Positions 7,465-13,959 of a DNA stretch of 17,595 nt are shown here, in pieces (within the stretch, counting starts at the first letter, position 1; each line of letters starts with the position of its first letter). A program made the translations under genes and the position numbers. The DNA comes from Alphaproteobacteria bacterium (GTDB taxonomy: Bacteria; Pseudomonadota; Alphaproteobacteria; Sphingomonadales; Sphingomonadaceae), in contig VBAE01000152.1 in the NCBI GenBank assembly GCA_005882415.1, positions 1 to 17,595 of the forward strand. Direction: 5' to 3'. The notes under the pieces were generated by a model. The model saw nothing but the letters and a program-made list of their open reading frames with translations, had not been told where the DNA came from and searched no databases.

Positions 7465-8567
7465 TGGTCGCTGTCAAAGCGGACATCGACAAGCGGCTCG
7501 CGCGTGGGGTTCTCTATGAGGAGGCGGCCAAGGCGGCAGCCGGACACATCGACCCGACCTGGGTGAAGCCGATCGAGCAGCTTAGCGAAGCGGCCACCGG
7601 CAAGAGCCTTACGCACATCGCCTTCTTGGGGACTGCGGTCCTCGCCAAGTGTGTAGACCCCTCCATTGACGTCTTCGCCGTCAAAAAGTCTGCCGGGCCA
7701 GGAGCCTATTCGGCTCGCGGCCTCTGCCATGGCGTGCTTGTGCCTAACGCACCCGAGCTCGACATCAATCTCGGCGTGAGCGGTCGCGAGCCTCTGAACA
7801 ACCAACCCTACTTCCGCATTGAGCGCCTGACGCGGGAGGCGCCGGTCCGCAGCACAACCCGCGGCGTGCTCAATCTGCTGTGCGACATCCTCGACCGGCT
7901 GCAGGACTCGTCTGAAGAACAGGCGAGGCAGGCGCTCCGCGCCTTCATAGACGTGCGCCGCCGGCACGGCACCCGCTACTCCCGCTCGATCGACGACAGG
8001 CTGTCGATCAGCCTGGGCGATCTCACGAACGCCGTCGAGACGCTCGTGGAGCAGAACTCCGAAGGTGGCCGTCGCGCTCAGGCTGTCGTGGCTGCATTGA
8101 TGGATGTGTTCGCCGGACAGGAGCGAGTGGACGCGAGACGCGTCAATGACCCGTCGAGAACAATTCCGGCCGACGTCAATGTGCGCAGGGCAGGAGGAGA
8201 AGGCTGGGAGAGAGCTTTCGAGGTGCGCGACAAGCCGGTGTCGCGTGAGGATCTTTACGTCCTCGCGAGCAAGTGCGCCGGGAGCGATGTCGACGAGGCT
8301 GTGATGGTGGCGATCGCTCCCAGTCCTCCCATCAAGCTTTTGGAAGAAGCCAAGGCATGGTCCGCTGACCGAGGCGTTACCCTCACCGTCTTCAGCGATT
8401 GGAGCAGCCTCATCGAGCAATCCCTGCATTGGAGCCCCTCCTCCACCTTGGCGGCAGCGTCGCAGCTTCCGGCGCGGATTGAGCAGCGGCTTATTGACGC
8501 GGAGGTCTCAGAAGAGGCGCTGACGCTCTGGAGGGCCCTCTTGGGCCAGTCTGATCAGGAGGGCTGA
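7464..8567 (+). CDS. Type II restriction endonuclease, SacI family
   Basis: The protein is 367 aa from ATG 7464, which shares one base with the Xre stop codon. The region around residues 64-120 (AYSARGLCHGVLVP, LGVSGREPLNNQPYF) matches my recollection of the SacI-type endonuclease family (Pfam RE_SacI); SacI itself cuts GAGCTC. A candidate catalytic cluster of the PD-(D/E)XK kind is PADVNV (D237) and AFEVRDK (E253, D256, K257), but the exact residues are inferred. The gene is complete and coupled to its controller. A methyltransferase gene lies across the divergent promoter and vsr converges from downstream. The 3' end overlaps vsr by 13 bp. The recognition sequence cannot be read from the protein, so GAGCTC is only a guess by family. 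Confidence 0.65.
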   Translation: MVAVKADIDKRLARGVLYEEAAKAAAGHIDPTWVKPIEQLSEAATGKSLTHIAFLGTAVLAKCVDPSIDVFAVKKSAGPGAYSARGLCHGVLVPNAPELDINLGVSGREPLNNQPYFRIERLTREAPVRSTTRGVLNLLCDILDRLQDSSEEQARQALRAFIDVRRRHGTRYSRSIDDRLSISLGDLTNAVETLVEQNSEGGRRAQAVVAALMDVFAGQERVDARRVNDPSRTIPADVNVRRAGGEGWERAFEVRDKPVSREDLYVLASKCAGSDVDEAVMVAIAPSPPIKLLEEAKAWSADRGVTLTVFSDWSSLIEQSLHWSPSSTLAAASQLPARIEQRLIDAEVSEEALTLWRALLGQSDQEG

Positions 8568-8956
8568 AGAAGCTCCTCTAGCTTCGACCGGACGATCTCC
8601 GGGGTCTTTGTCTCGCACTCCCAGATGACGAGCACCTGCCACCCAAGTGCCTGCAGGTCCTCCTGAGCGATTCGGTCTCGGGCCTTGTTGCGGGCCAGCT
8701 TCGGCAGCCAGTAATCCAAGCGGGACTTCGGCTGACGGGCAAGGCGGCAACCCTCGTGCTGATGCCAGAAGCAGCCGTGAACCAAGACCGCAGTCCGCTG
8801 GCGCGGGAAAACGATATCTGGCGTTCCAGGAAGATCCCGCCGATGCAGCCTGAACCGCAGCCCGAGCCCGTGCGCCAGACGGCGCACCATCATCTCGGGC
8901 GCCGTGTCTGATTTTCGGATCCTCCGCATCTGCGCGCTTCGTTCGGAGGCGCTCAA
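8555..8956 (-). CDS. vsr: Very short patch repair endonuclease Vsr
   Basis: The protein is 133 aa. The preferred start is TTG 8956 with AGGA just upstream; the only nearby ATG (8929) would cut into the conserved N-terminus (SASERSAQMRRIR). Motifs seen are RKSDTAPEMMVR, then LPGTPDIVFP with the catalytic Asp, then HGCFWHQHEGC with zinc and active-site His/Cys, and VIWECE with the second zinc Cys. Vsr nicks beside T:G mismatches that arise when 5-methylcytosine deaminates in the methyltransferase's own site, so it normally travels with an m5C methyltransferase such as the one at 5999-7152. It converges with the endonuclease gene and overlaps it by 13 bp. All expected residues are present and the length is typical. 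Confidence 0.9.
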   Translation of the reverse strand: MSASERSAQMRRIRKSDTAPEMMVRRLAHGLGLRFRLHRRDLPGTPDIVFPRQRTAVLVHGCFWHQHEGCRLARQPKSRLDYWLPKLARNKARDRIAQEDLQALGWQVLVIWECETKTPEIVRSKLEELLQPS

Positions 8957-9001
8957 TCGATCCTGACCTCGCCTCCAGTTAGGCCTTGAAACGGCCAGCC
9001 G

Positions 9002-9430
9002 CTACTTTTCTTGTGGGAGACCGGCAGACTTCTCGATCGCGTTCACAAGCCGCAAGGTCGACCCGGAAGCGAGGCGCCGCCCCACCAACTCGAGGAACGA
9101 TTGATATCTCTTCAGGCCAAGCTGCCTCGTCTCCTCGTCGAACGGCGGCTGGTGTGCGACCAACGTCAGCTGATGGTGAACGAACGTGCCGAAGGCTTCG
9201 GCCAAAAGGTCGACCTTGTTCTCAAGCCGCTCCTGACCACGGCTCATTCGGTCGAGGCGCACCCCGAACCTTATGTCCAGCTCATGACCGGCACGCCGCT
9301 CAAGCACAGCCTTCAGCCCCTCCGTCAGCACGGCGGTCTTCGACGAGCCGGACGATGAGCAGAGCCGATCGAGAGCCTCGGACAGATCGTCGGGCAGATA
9401 GAATTGGTGGCGTGTCTTGAACGTCTTCAT
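9002..9430 (-). CDS. CopG-like ribbon-helix-helix protein of the mobilisation module
   Basis: The protein is 142 aa from ATG 9430; the longer frame to 9496 adds a tail that does not look like this family. The N-terminus MKTFKTRHQFYLPDDLSEAL followed by SKTAVLTEGLKAVLER is a ribbon-helix-helix fold (beta strand, then two helices). The rest is helical, with RLENKVDLLAEAFGTFVHHQ and QLGLKRYQSFLELVGRRL. Proteins of this form sit directly downstream of DUF3363-type relaxase genes in Tn4371-like and related elements, where they probably regulate transfer genes or help at oriT. Here it follows the relaxase by 86 bp on the same strand. In such elements a VirD4/TraG coupling-protein gene usually comes next; here vsr and the defence island follow instead. 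Confidence 0.75.
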   Translation of the reverse strand: MKTFKTRHQFYLPDDLSEALDRLCSSSGSSKTAVLTEGLKAVLERRAGHELDIRFGVRLDRMSRGQERLENKVDLLAEAFGTFVHHQLTLVAHQPPFDEETRQLGLKRYQSFLELVGRRLASGSTLRLVNAIEKSAGLPQEK

Positions 9431-9516
9431 GGGAGTGCCAGTATGGAAGCAAGCGGCGTCGGGCCCAACGGCGCGTCCGCCGCACGAAGCGCCCACTCAC
9501 CGCACTTGCCGCCACT

Positions 9517-11391
9517 TCACATGCCGATGCTGGGGCCGCTCCGCTCACGTCCAATCGTCCAGCTGATCCCGCCGCCGCGCACCACGCCGGATATCTCACG
9601 GCCGATCTGCCGCTCCAGCACAGGCCGCCATGGCACCAGGCTGAACTCAAGCGAGTGCTCGACCAGCGCGAACTTTCGGTCGCCGACCTGGACCGGGCCG
9701 CGGCAGATGCCCTGCACGTAATCGCCAATGCCGGGCTCGCGAAAAGCTCGCCCACTTTCTCGCCCAATTTTCTCGGCAGCGGCCCCGAGCTCGCGCCGCT
9801 CCAGCTTATCCACCAGATCCGACCTGAAGCGGTAATCCTCCCCCTCCAAGTCGATCAGCCGCTGAGCCGCCAGCCACTGCATCCGCCGGTCGATCGCCTT
9901 GCGAACCTCAGCTCCAAATCCTCGCCCGAGCGCCACCGGCTTCTCAGCAACGATCTCGCGGTCGAGCCAAGTCGCGCCGTCTCGCTCGGGCAGGAGATCA
10001 AGCCGGTCACCGCTGAGGAGCGCGACTGTCACGGGCATCCGCGCGCGAAGCCGCCGCTCATGCGCCTCGACCCGCTCCAGGTGATCGGGAGGGATCTGCC
10101 AGTAGCCATCGACCTCCCGCTCGACAGGAAGCCCGCTGCGGCGAAGCGCTTCCAGCCGGCGGATATGGGCAGTCGCGAACGGCTCGGTCGCCGTGGAGTC
10201 GCGTAACTGATGAAGCTCGACGCTGTACCAGCCCTTGCTGGCGCCGGCGATCGCGGCAATGGTCCGGTCCACCTCCCGCACGCCGGCCTGCCGGGGCTCG
10301 ACCCGGACGATCGCCCCGGACCGGGCATCGAGCACGGCCGCCCCAACATCCACGTAGTTGGTGCGCCCATCCACGCCATCGACGATTAGGAACCGCCTAT
10401 CCGCATGCTCGTCCGCCAGACCGAACGCGACAAGCCGGCCGACCACCGGCCGCGCGTCGGGTGCATTCGGATCGTAGATCGCCTGGTCCTGCGGCGCCCG
10501 CGGCTGCATCGCGACCCGGAGTGCGTGGTTCATGGTCCGCACGATGTCGCCGCGCCGCCCCATCTCCCGCAGCGTCGTCTCCAGCTCCGGATCGAGCTTC
10601 CACCGGCCGCCACGCTGCTCGGTTGCCAGACCCATCCCCGAAAGCGTCCGCAGTCGAGCCGTCCGCAGGTCCTGCTCGACCCAGCTCCCGCGCCGTGGAT
10701 CGACCAGCCCCTCTACGTCCAACGAACGGATCAGCCTCCGATCAATGCCGGTGAGCCGCTCTTGCTCGACCTCTCGCAGCTGCGAGCGAAGGATCTCCCG
10801 CTGCGTCCGCGGCCCCAGGTCCAGGTTGACCAGCTCGGCCGCACGCTCCCGCAGCCCCTGCGTCAGATACTCGCGGGCAATGATCAGGTCCTTGCCGCGA
10901 TCGTCCTTTCCACGGACGATGACGTGGCTGTGCGGGTGCCCCGTGTTGAAGTGATCGACGGCGACCCAGTCTAGCTTCGTCCCGAGGTCCTTCTCCGCCT
11001 GCGCCATGAACCGCCGGACGAGCGGCTTCAGGTCCTCATATTCCGAGCCATCCTCAGGCGCGACGATGAAGCGGAACTGGTGACGGTCTCCCTCACCGCG
11101 CGAGACAAACTCCTTCCCGTCCGCCCGATCCTCCTGCTCCGAATAGAGGGCCTTCACCACCACCCGCCGCGCCGTCGGCCCCCTGTACCTCGGCCCGCTC
11201 GCCAGCACGCGCCCGGCACCGGCACCGCGGCCGATGCGGCTCCCGTCGAACTTCCGAGCGCGGCCGTGCGCCCTGGATCCGCCGGCGAGCTGCGCCGCCT
11301 GCCGGATGCGATTGGCGAATCGCTTGCCGCTCCCGCGACCGCGATCACCCACCTTTCCGAGCCAGAGCTCGAAGTCGTCTTTCTGCGCCAT
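9517..11391 (-). CDS. VirD2-like MOBP relaxase with DUF3363-like C-terminus, catalytic-Tyr segment missing
   Basis: The protein is 624 aa from ATG 11391 (MAQKDDFELWLGKVGDRGRG). The relaxase core includes RHQFRFIVAPEDG and the metal-binding histidine motif DHFNTGHPHSHV (H147, H152, H154, H156). The C-terminal two thirds (for example LGPRTQREILR and GFGAEVRKAIDRRMQWLAAQRL) correspond to the DUF3363 region. Relaxases of this type nick oriT and carry the strand into the recipient through a tyrosine linkage. In homologues I remember, RRVVVKA is followed by some 35-40 residues carrying an HLxYxxRDGV motif with the catalytic Tyr, then by LYxxxxDxADG. Here RRVVVKA runs straight into LYSEQEDRADG (junction about 11148-11155), with the frame kept. 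If that comparison is right, the protein cannot nick by the normal mechanism. Confidence 0.85.
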   Translation of the reverse strand: MAQKDDFELWLGKVGDRGRGSGKRFANRIRQAAQLAGGSRAHGRARKFDGSRIGRGAGAGRVLASGPRYRGPTARRVVVKALYSEQEDRADGKEFVSRGEGDRHQFRFIVAPEDGSEYEDLKPLVRRFMAQAEKDLGTKLDWVAVDHFNTGHPHSHVIVRGKDDRGKDLIIAREYLTQGLRERAAELVNLDLGPRTQREILRSQLREVEQERLTGIDRRLIRSLDVEGLVDPRRGSWVEQDLRTARLRTLSGMGLATEQRGGRWKLDPELETTLREMGRRGDIVRTMNHALRVAMQPRAPQDQAIYDPNAPDARPVVGRLVAFGLADEHADRRFLIVDGVDGRTNYVDVGAAVLDARSGAIVRVEPRQAGVREVDRTIAAIAGASKGWYSVELHQLRDSTATEPFATAHIRRLEALRRSGLPVEREVDGYWQIPPDHLERVEAHERRLRARMPVTVALLSGDRLDLLPERDGATWLDREIVAEKPVALGRGFGAEVRKAIDRRMQWLAAQRLIDLEGEDYRFRSDLVDKLERRELGAAAEKIGRESGRAFREPGIGDYVQGICRGPVQVGDRKFALVEHSLEFSLVPWRPVLERQIGREISGVVRGGGISWTIGRERSGPSIGM

Positions 11392-11473
11392 GGTAACGAT
11401 ATGAGGCGAGGCTGAGGACCGGCTTCAAGGTCCTCCACATCGCGCCGCAGAAAACCGCCACTTCTGCATCAAA

Positions 11474-11501
11474 TGGAGGCATGCACCCCCGCATGCCTCC
11501 A
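11474..11501. repeat. Perfect 11-bp inverted repeat, 6-nt loop
   Basis: TGGAGGCATGC (11474-11484) and GCATGCCTCCA (11491-11501) are exact reverse complements separated by ACCCCC. It lies 83 bp upstream of the relaxase start and is followed by an A-rich run (11503-11508). It could be an oriT hairpin recognised by the relaxase. It is less likely a terminator, since both flanking genes are transcribed away from it. Confidence 0.7.
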
Positions 11502-11560
11502 CAAAAAACGATGTGCAGACGTTACTTTCAGGGCCTCAGGGAGGCACTGCTTTAATCTTG

Positions 11561-11590
11561 CCTTACCCTGCCTTACCCTGCCTTACCCTG
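11561..11590. repeat. Three tandem copies of a 10-bp direct repeat
   Basis: CCTTACCCTG is repeated three times without a mismatch at 11561-11570, 11571-11580 and 11581-11590. A 10-bp period puts the copies on one face of the helix, as for arrays bound by RHH or other DNA-binding proteins at oriT or iterons. It is too short, with no spacers, to be a CRISPR. Confidence 0.85.
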
Positions 11591-11794
11591 CTCTCTTCTG
11601 TCTCCCAGCCGTCTACCCACTTGTTGAGACATCCTGGGACAACGTGCCGTGATCCAAGCAATCCCCAACAGAAGCCCCGTTAGGTGAGCCAAGCAACATG
11701 TGGGCTGGCTACGGGCGCTTGATATTCATCTCTTCTGGCGTTTTCAGCAGCGCAAGATTAGGGGCGGCGAGACATCTAAACCCGGGAGAATGAA

Positions 11795-12274
11795 GTGGCC
11801 GAGGAACAGACTCTCAATGCGGTGGAACTCGCGACTGAGCTGACGATCGCCTGGCTTGGGAACCAGAATAATCGTGTTCATGCCGACGACGTGCCGCAGT
11901 TCCTGCGCACGATGCATGCGACGGTCACTGAGCTCTCGGGCGCGAGTTCGACCGCTCCTGAGCAGGCGGAAGAGGCCGCGCCGACCGAAGAATTCACTCC
12001 TGCCGTGACTGCCCGGAAGTCTCTGGCGTCGAAGGATCACATCATTTCGATGATCGACGGTAAGCCCTACAAGACGCTCAAACGGCATCTTTCGCGGCAC
12101 GGGCTCACGCCTGCAGAGTACCGCCAGCGCTACGGCCTTAAGCCAGACTATCCGATGGTTTCCGAGACATATTCGCAGGCTCGGCGCGACATGGCGAAGA
12201 AGATCGGCCTCGGGCAGAAAGGCCGCGCCGCCAAGGCCGGCGGCGGGCGGGGCCGCAGCAAAGCGCAAGCGTAG
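11795..12274 (+). CDS. MucR/Ros-family regulator with altered zinc-finger ligands
   Basis: The protein is 159 aa, starting at a GTG preceded by GGGAGA. Family features are the N-terminal LATELTIAWLGNQ helix, the middle linker rich in Ala and Glu, and the finger KPYKTLKRHLSRHGLTPAEY followed by RQRYGL, DYPMV and AKKIGLG. MucR/Ros proteins are H-NS-like or repressor-type regulators that bind AT-rich DNA in alphaproteobacteria. The finger normally has Cys-x2-Asp/Cys-x9-His-x3-His; here the positions are S85-x2-D88-x9-H98-x3-H102, and the whole protein has no Cys. Some Ros-like proteins of Mesorhizobium are known to fold without zinc, so it may still bind DNA. The basic C-terminal tail is rich in Lys, Arg and Gly. 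It is divergent from the relaxase across the candidate oriT and may control transfer genes. Confidence 0.8.
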   Translation: MAEEQTLNAVELATELTIAWLGNQNNRVHADDVPQFLRTMHATVTELSGASSTAPEQAEEAAPTEEFTPAVTARKSLASKDHIISMIDGKPYKTLKRHLSRHGLTPAEYRQRYGLKPDYPMVSETYSQARRDMAKKIGLGQKGRAAKAGGGRGRSKAQA

Positions 12275-12326
12275 CCAGGCTCTGCCTCATCGCCACTGTC
12301 GGCACATTGCGGCGAGTAAAAGAAGA

Positions 12327-12356
12327 GCCGGAGCGACGCCGCCGCGCCGCTCCGGC
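12327..12356 (-). terminator. Hairpin with T-rich tail between convergent genes
   Basis: GCCGGAGCG (12327-12335) pairs with CGCTCCGGC (12348-12356) around a 12-nt GC-rich loop. Read on the minus strand, the hairpin is followed by TCTTCTTTTACT, so it fits an intrinsic terminator for the 115-aa gene ending at 12373. It may also stop plus-strand transcripts from the mucR-like gene. Confidence 0.65.
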
Positions 12357-12372
12357 GAGAGAAAGTTCAGCC

Positions 12373-12720
12373 TTATCGCGCCCGAAGGAGCTCGACTTCG
12401 GCCTCTCCGCGGCTCTGGAATAGCCGCTTCCAGAGCAACTCGACGGCCGCTCCTTCTCCATCAACCAAGCACATGCTGGTGTACCAGCGGCCGTCCAACG
12501 CGCTCAGAATTGCGACCCTTGAGAGATCCCGGGACGCATCTTCATCGTCGAAATCCCAGCCGACCTGCTGCCCCAGGTAGAGCTCCGCGACGCGCGATTC
12601 CCACAGGAAGTCGACCGCTTCGGCCTCGATAATCCGCTCCGCCAGCACGGCCCCGAATTCGGCCTGCAGCGCCTCAACCGCCGCATCGCAACCCCACCCG
12701 ATGATGCTCATCATGTTCAT
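12373..12720 (-). CDS. Hypothetical 115-aa acidic protein
   Basis: I do not recognise a family. ATG 12720 is well supported by AAGGAG (minus strand, 12733-12728) with a 7-nt spacer. The protein is acidic, with a helical first half (AAVEALQAEFGAVLAERIIEA) and a compact second half (SRVAILSALDGRWYTSMCLV). It has no signal peptide, membrane span, or obvious catalytic motif. It is preceded by a 215-bp structured GC-rich leader and followed by an intrinsic-type terminator, so it looks like a single-gene unit. Its place between ssb and oriT suggests a role early after transfer, but that is only contextual. Confidence 0.7.
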   Translation of the reverse strand: MNMMSIIGWGCDAAVEALQAEFGAVLAERIIEAEAVDFLWESRVAELYLGQQVGWDFDDEDASRDLSRVAILSALDGRWYTSMCLVDGEGAAVELLWKRLFQSRGEAEVELLRAR

Positions 12721-12935
12721 TTTCCGTCTCCTTCAGCATCGTCTTCCGATCGAAGACGGCGCCTGCGGAGCGGGCGGCGAAGCGGCTGTCAGGGCCGCCG
12801 AAGGCGCCGCGAAGCGGGGCGTGGGGGAGCCGATTTGCGAAGCAAATTGGGGGCACCGCGCAGCCTTGATCAGCCGCTTCACCGCCCGCCACACTGGGCC
12901 TCTACAAGACGAGAACCCCCTCCTGCGGATGACCA
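12721..12935 (-). promoter_or_regulatory. GC-rich hairpin-rich leader of the 115-aa gene
   Basis: This 215-bp non-coding stretch contains a series of small hairpins. CGTCTTC/GAAGACG (12740-12746 with 12752-12758) lies just before the ribosome-binding site. GAA-loop hairpins are centred on GCGAAGC at 12777, 12809 and 12837; the last extends to ATTTGC-GAA-GCAAAT (12833-12847). CGCC-GAA-GGCG lies between the first two. GCGAAGC is known to form an unusually stable hairpin in single-stranded DNA. The stretch probably contains the promoter and a structured 5' leader; I cannot assign -35/-10 boxes. Confidence 0.5.
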
Positions 12936-13364
12936 TCAACCGCGGCTAAAATCAGCCGGAACTCTCTGGTGCTGGACGGTAAAATCGGACGGGATCGTAC
13001 CAAATCTTTGAAACGCCAACGCGTGTGCGCCAACCTTATATGCCTCCTTGCGATCCTCGAAGAAGCGCCAGTCATACCAGTATATATCGAAATCAAATCG
13101 GTTGCCCTTCCGACGAATATTCGCCCATTCGTAGAATGTGGCGTCGTCCGGTCGCTTCCTCAGGTAGCGCTCGAACTGAATCAGGGCTGTGACACAACGC
13201 TCGGCTGCTTCATGGTCCGCAACTTCGACCGAGCAACGCGAGATGGCGACCGGGTTGGTCCTCGTTCGCGCGCCGAAGCTGCCTCCCCGCTCGATCAGCT
13301 CGGAGTCGTATTCCTCACCATCTGGAGACTGATCGGCAGGGCTGGCCACCTCCGGCGACTCCAC
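12936..13364 (-). CDS. Hypothetical 142-aa protein, third gene of the di-iron cassette
   Basis: I do not recognise a family. The GTG start at 13364 lies 4 nt after the stop of the upstream gene, with no good ribosome-binding site, so translation probably depends on re-initiation. The first 35 residues are acidic and likely disordered (SPADQSPDGEEYDSELIERG). The rest is a small domain with many aromatics (FYEWANIRRKGNRF, FDIYWYDWRFFEDRKEAYKV). It has no signal peptide or membrane segment. It is the last gene of a three-gene unit with the ferritin-like and SRPBCC-like proteins, and a partner role in their reaction is the simplest guess. Local base composition is more AT-rich than in the flanking genes. 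Confidence 0.65.
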   Translation of the reverse strand: MESPEVASPADQSPDGEEYDSELIERGGSFGARTRTNPVAISRCSVEVADHEAAERCVTALIQFERYLRKRPDDATFYEWANIRRKGNRFDFDIYWYDWRFFEDRKEAYKVGAHALAFQRFGTIPSDFTVQHQRVPADFSRG

Positions 13365-13368
13365 TTCA

Positions 13369-13950
13369 TCATGTCAAAAAATCGGTTTCATCAATTTGGC
13401 CGTTGGCAAACATCATCCGTTCGAAAAAATTGAACCACACGCGGTCGATGAACCCGCGTGCGAATACGGAACCGCTTTCGGCTTGGAAGGTCGACTCCGT
13501 TGTGAGCAGTGTCTCGTTCTCGCCAATCGCGTCGAAATTCATTGCAACGAGACCGCGCTTCCGGTCCTGCAACGGCCCCCCGGCCATCTCGAAAGGATTG
13601 GTCACTGCTTCTTTGACGATCCGGCGAGGCGCCTCCAGCGTATAACGCACTAGCATAACCCGAGCTGGGAGGCTGCTTTCTTGTACGTGCTCGAAGGCAA
13701 AAAAGACGTTCTCTGGAAGGACGCCCTCCAAGCCACTCCGGATAGCAGGCGTGCTAGCAACGATGATCGGGAACATCGCCACGTGGGCGACGGGGTCAGC
13801 AAACGATTCAAACATGCTTTGCTGGCTGATTGGAAACGCCTTTGCGAGGCGGGATCGAACCGTGAGGGGGTCAGGGTCGTCCAGTGGGGAATATTCGATG
13901 CCGCGGGCTGCCGCGATCGAATTGAGCGTCTCGATAGAGAAAGGCTCCAT
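13369..13950 (-). CDS. SRPBCC/START-like protein, second gene of the di-iron cassette
   Basis: The protein is 193 aa from ATG 13950, with a GGGGG tract 6 nt upstream as a weak ribosome-binding site and only 9 bp after the ferritin-like stop. I infer an SRPBCC (START/polyketide-cyclase) fold from the pattern of strands ending in a long amphipathic helix: VMLVRYTLEAP, then GLVAMNFDAIGENETLLTTE, then VFARGFIDRVWFNFFERMMF. Such domains bind hydrophobic ligands. No catalytic residues can be assigned. It is not a textbook match and could be another alpha/beta fold. It is almost certainly co-transcribed with its neighbours. Confidence 0.6.
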   Translation of the reverse strand: MEPFSIETLNSIAAARGIEYSPLDDPDPLTVRSRLAKAFPISQQSMFESFADPVAHVAMFPIIVASTPAIRSGLEGVLPENVFFAFEHVQESSLPARVMLVRYTLEAPRRIVKEAVTNPFEMAGGPLQDRKRGLVAMNFDAIGENETLLTTESTFQAESGSVFARGFIDRVWFNFFERMMFANGQIDETDFLT

Positions 13951-13959
13951 GCGAACCCC

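Larger units (their letters stand above)
11392..11794. other. 403-bp intergenic region, candidate oriT
   Basis: No gene is visible between the divergent relaxase and mucR-like genes. The region holds several ordered elements: a perfect 11-bp inverted repeat (11474-11501), a 3 x 10-bp tandem repeat (11561-11590), and a CATCCTG at 11630-11636 resembling the YATCCTG core of IncP-type nic sites. TCCCAG (11603-11608) and CTGGGA (11634-11639) form inverted arms around the candidate nic, and CCAAGCAA occurs twice at 11654 and 11689. Placement next to a MOBP relaxase is where oriT is usually found. The promoters of both flanking genes must also lie here. The nic assignment is inference from motif similarity only. 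Confidence 0.45.

Noticed and set aside
7434..8429. 331-aa minus-strand frame opposite the endonuclease
   Set aside because: It has no recognisable domain and overlaps the well-supported SacI-family gene completely.
10405..10974. Long plus-strand open frames opposite the relaxase
   Set aside because: They are antisense shadows in GC-rich DNA, rich in Arg and Pro, while the minus-strand frame carries clear relaxase motifs.
11559..11590. Tandem repeat as a CRISPR or plasmid iteron array
   Set aside because: The 10-bp units are directly adjacent with no spacers, there are only three, and no cas or replication gene is nearby.
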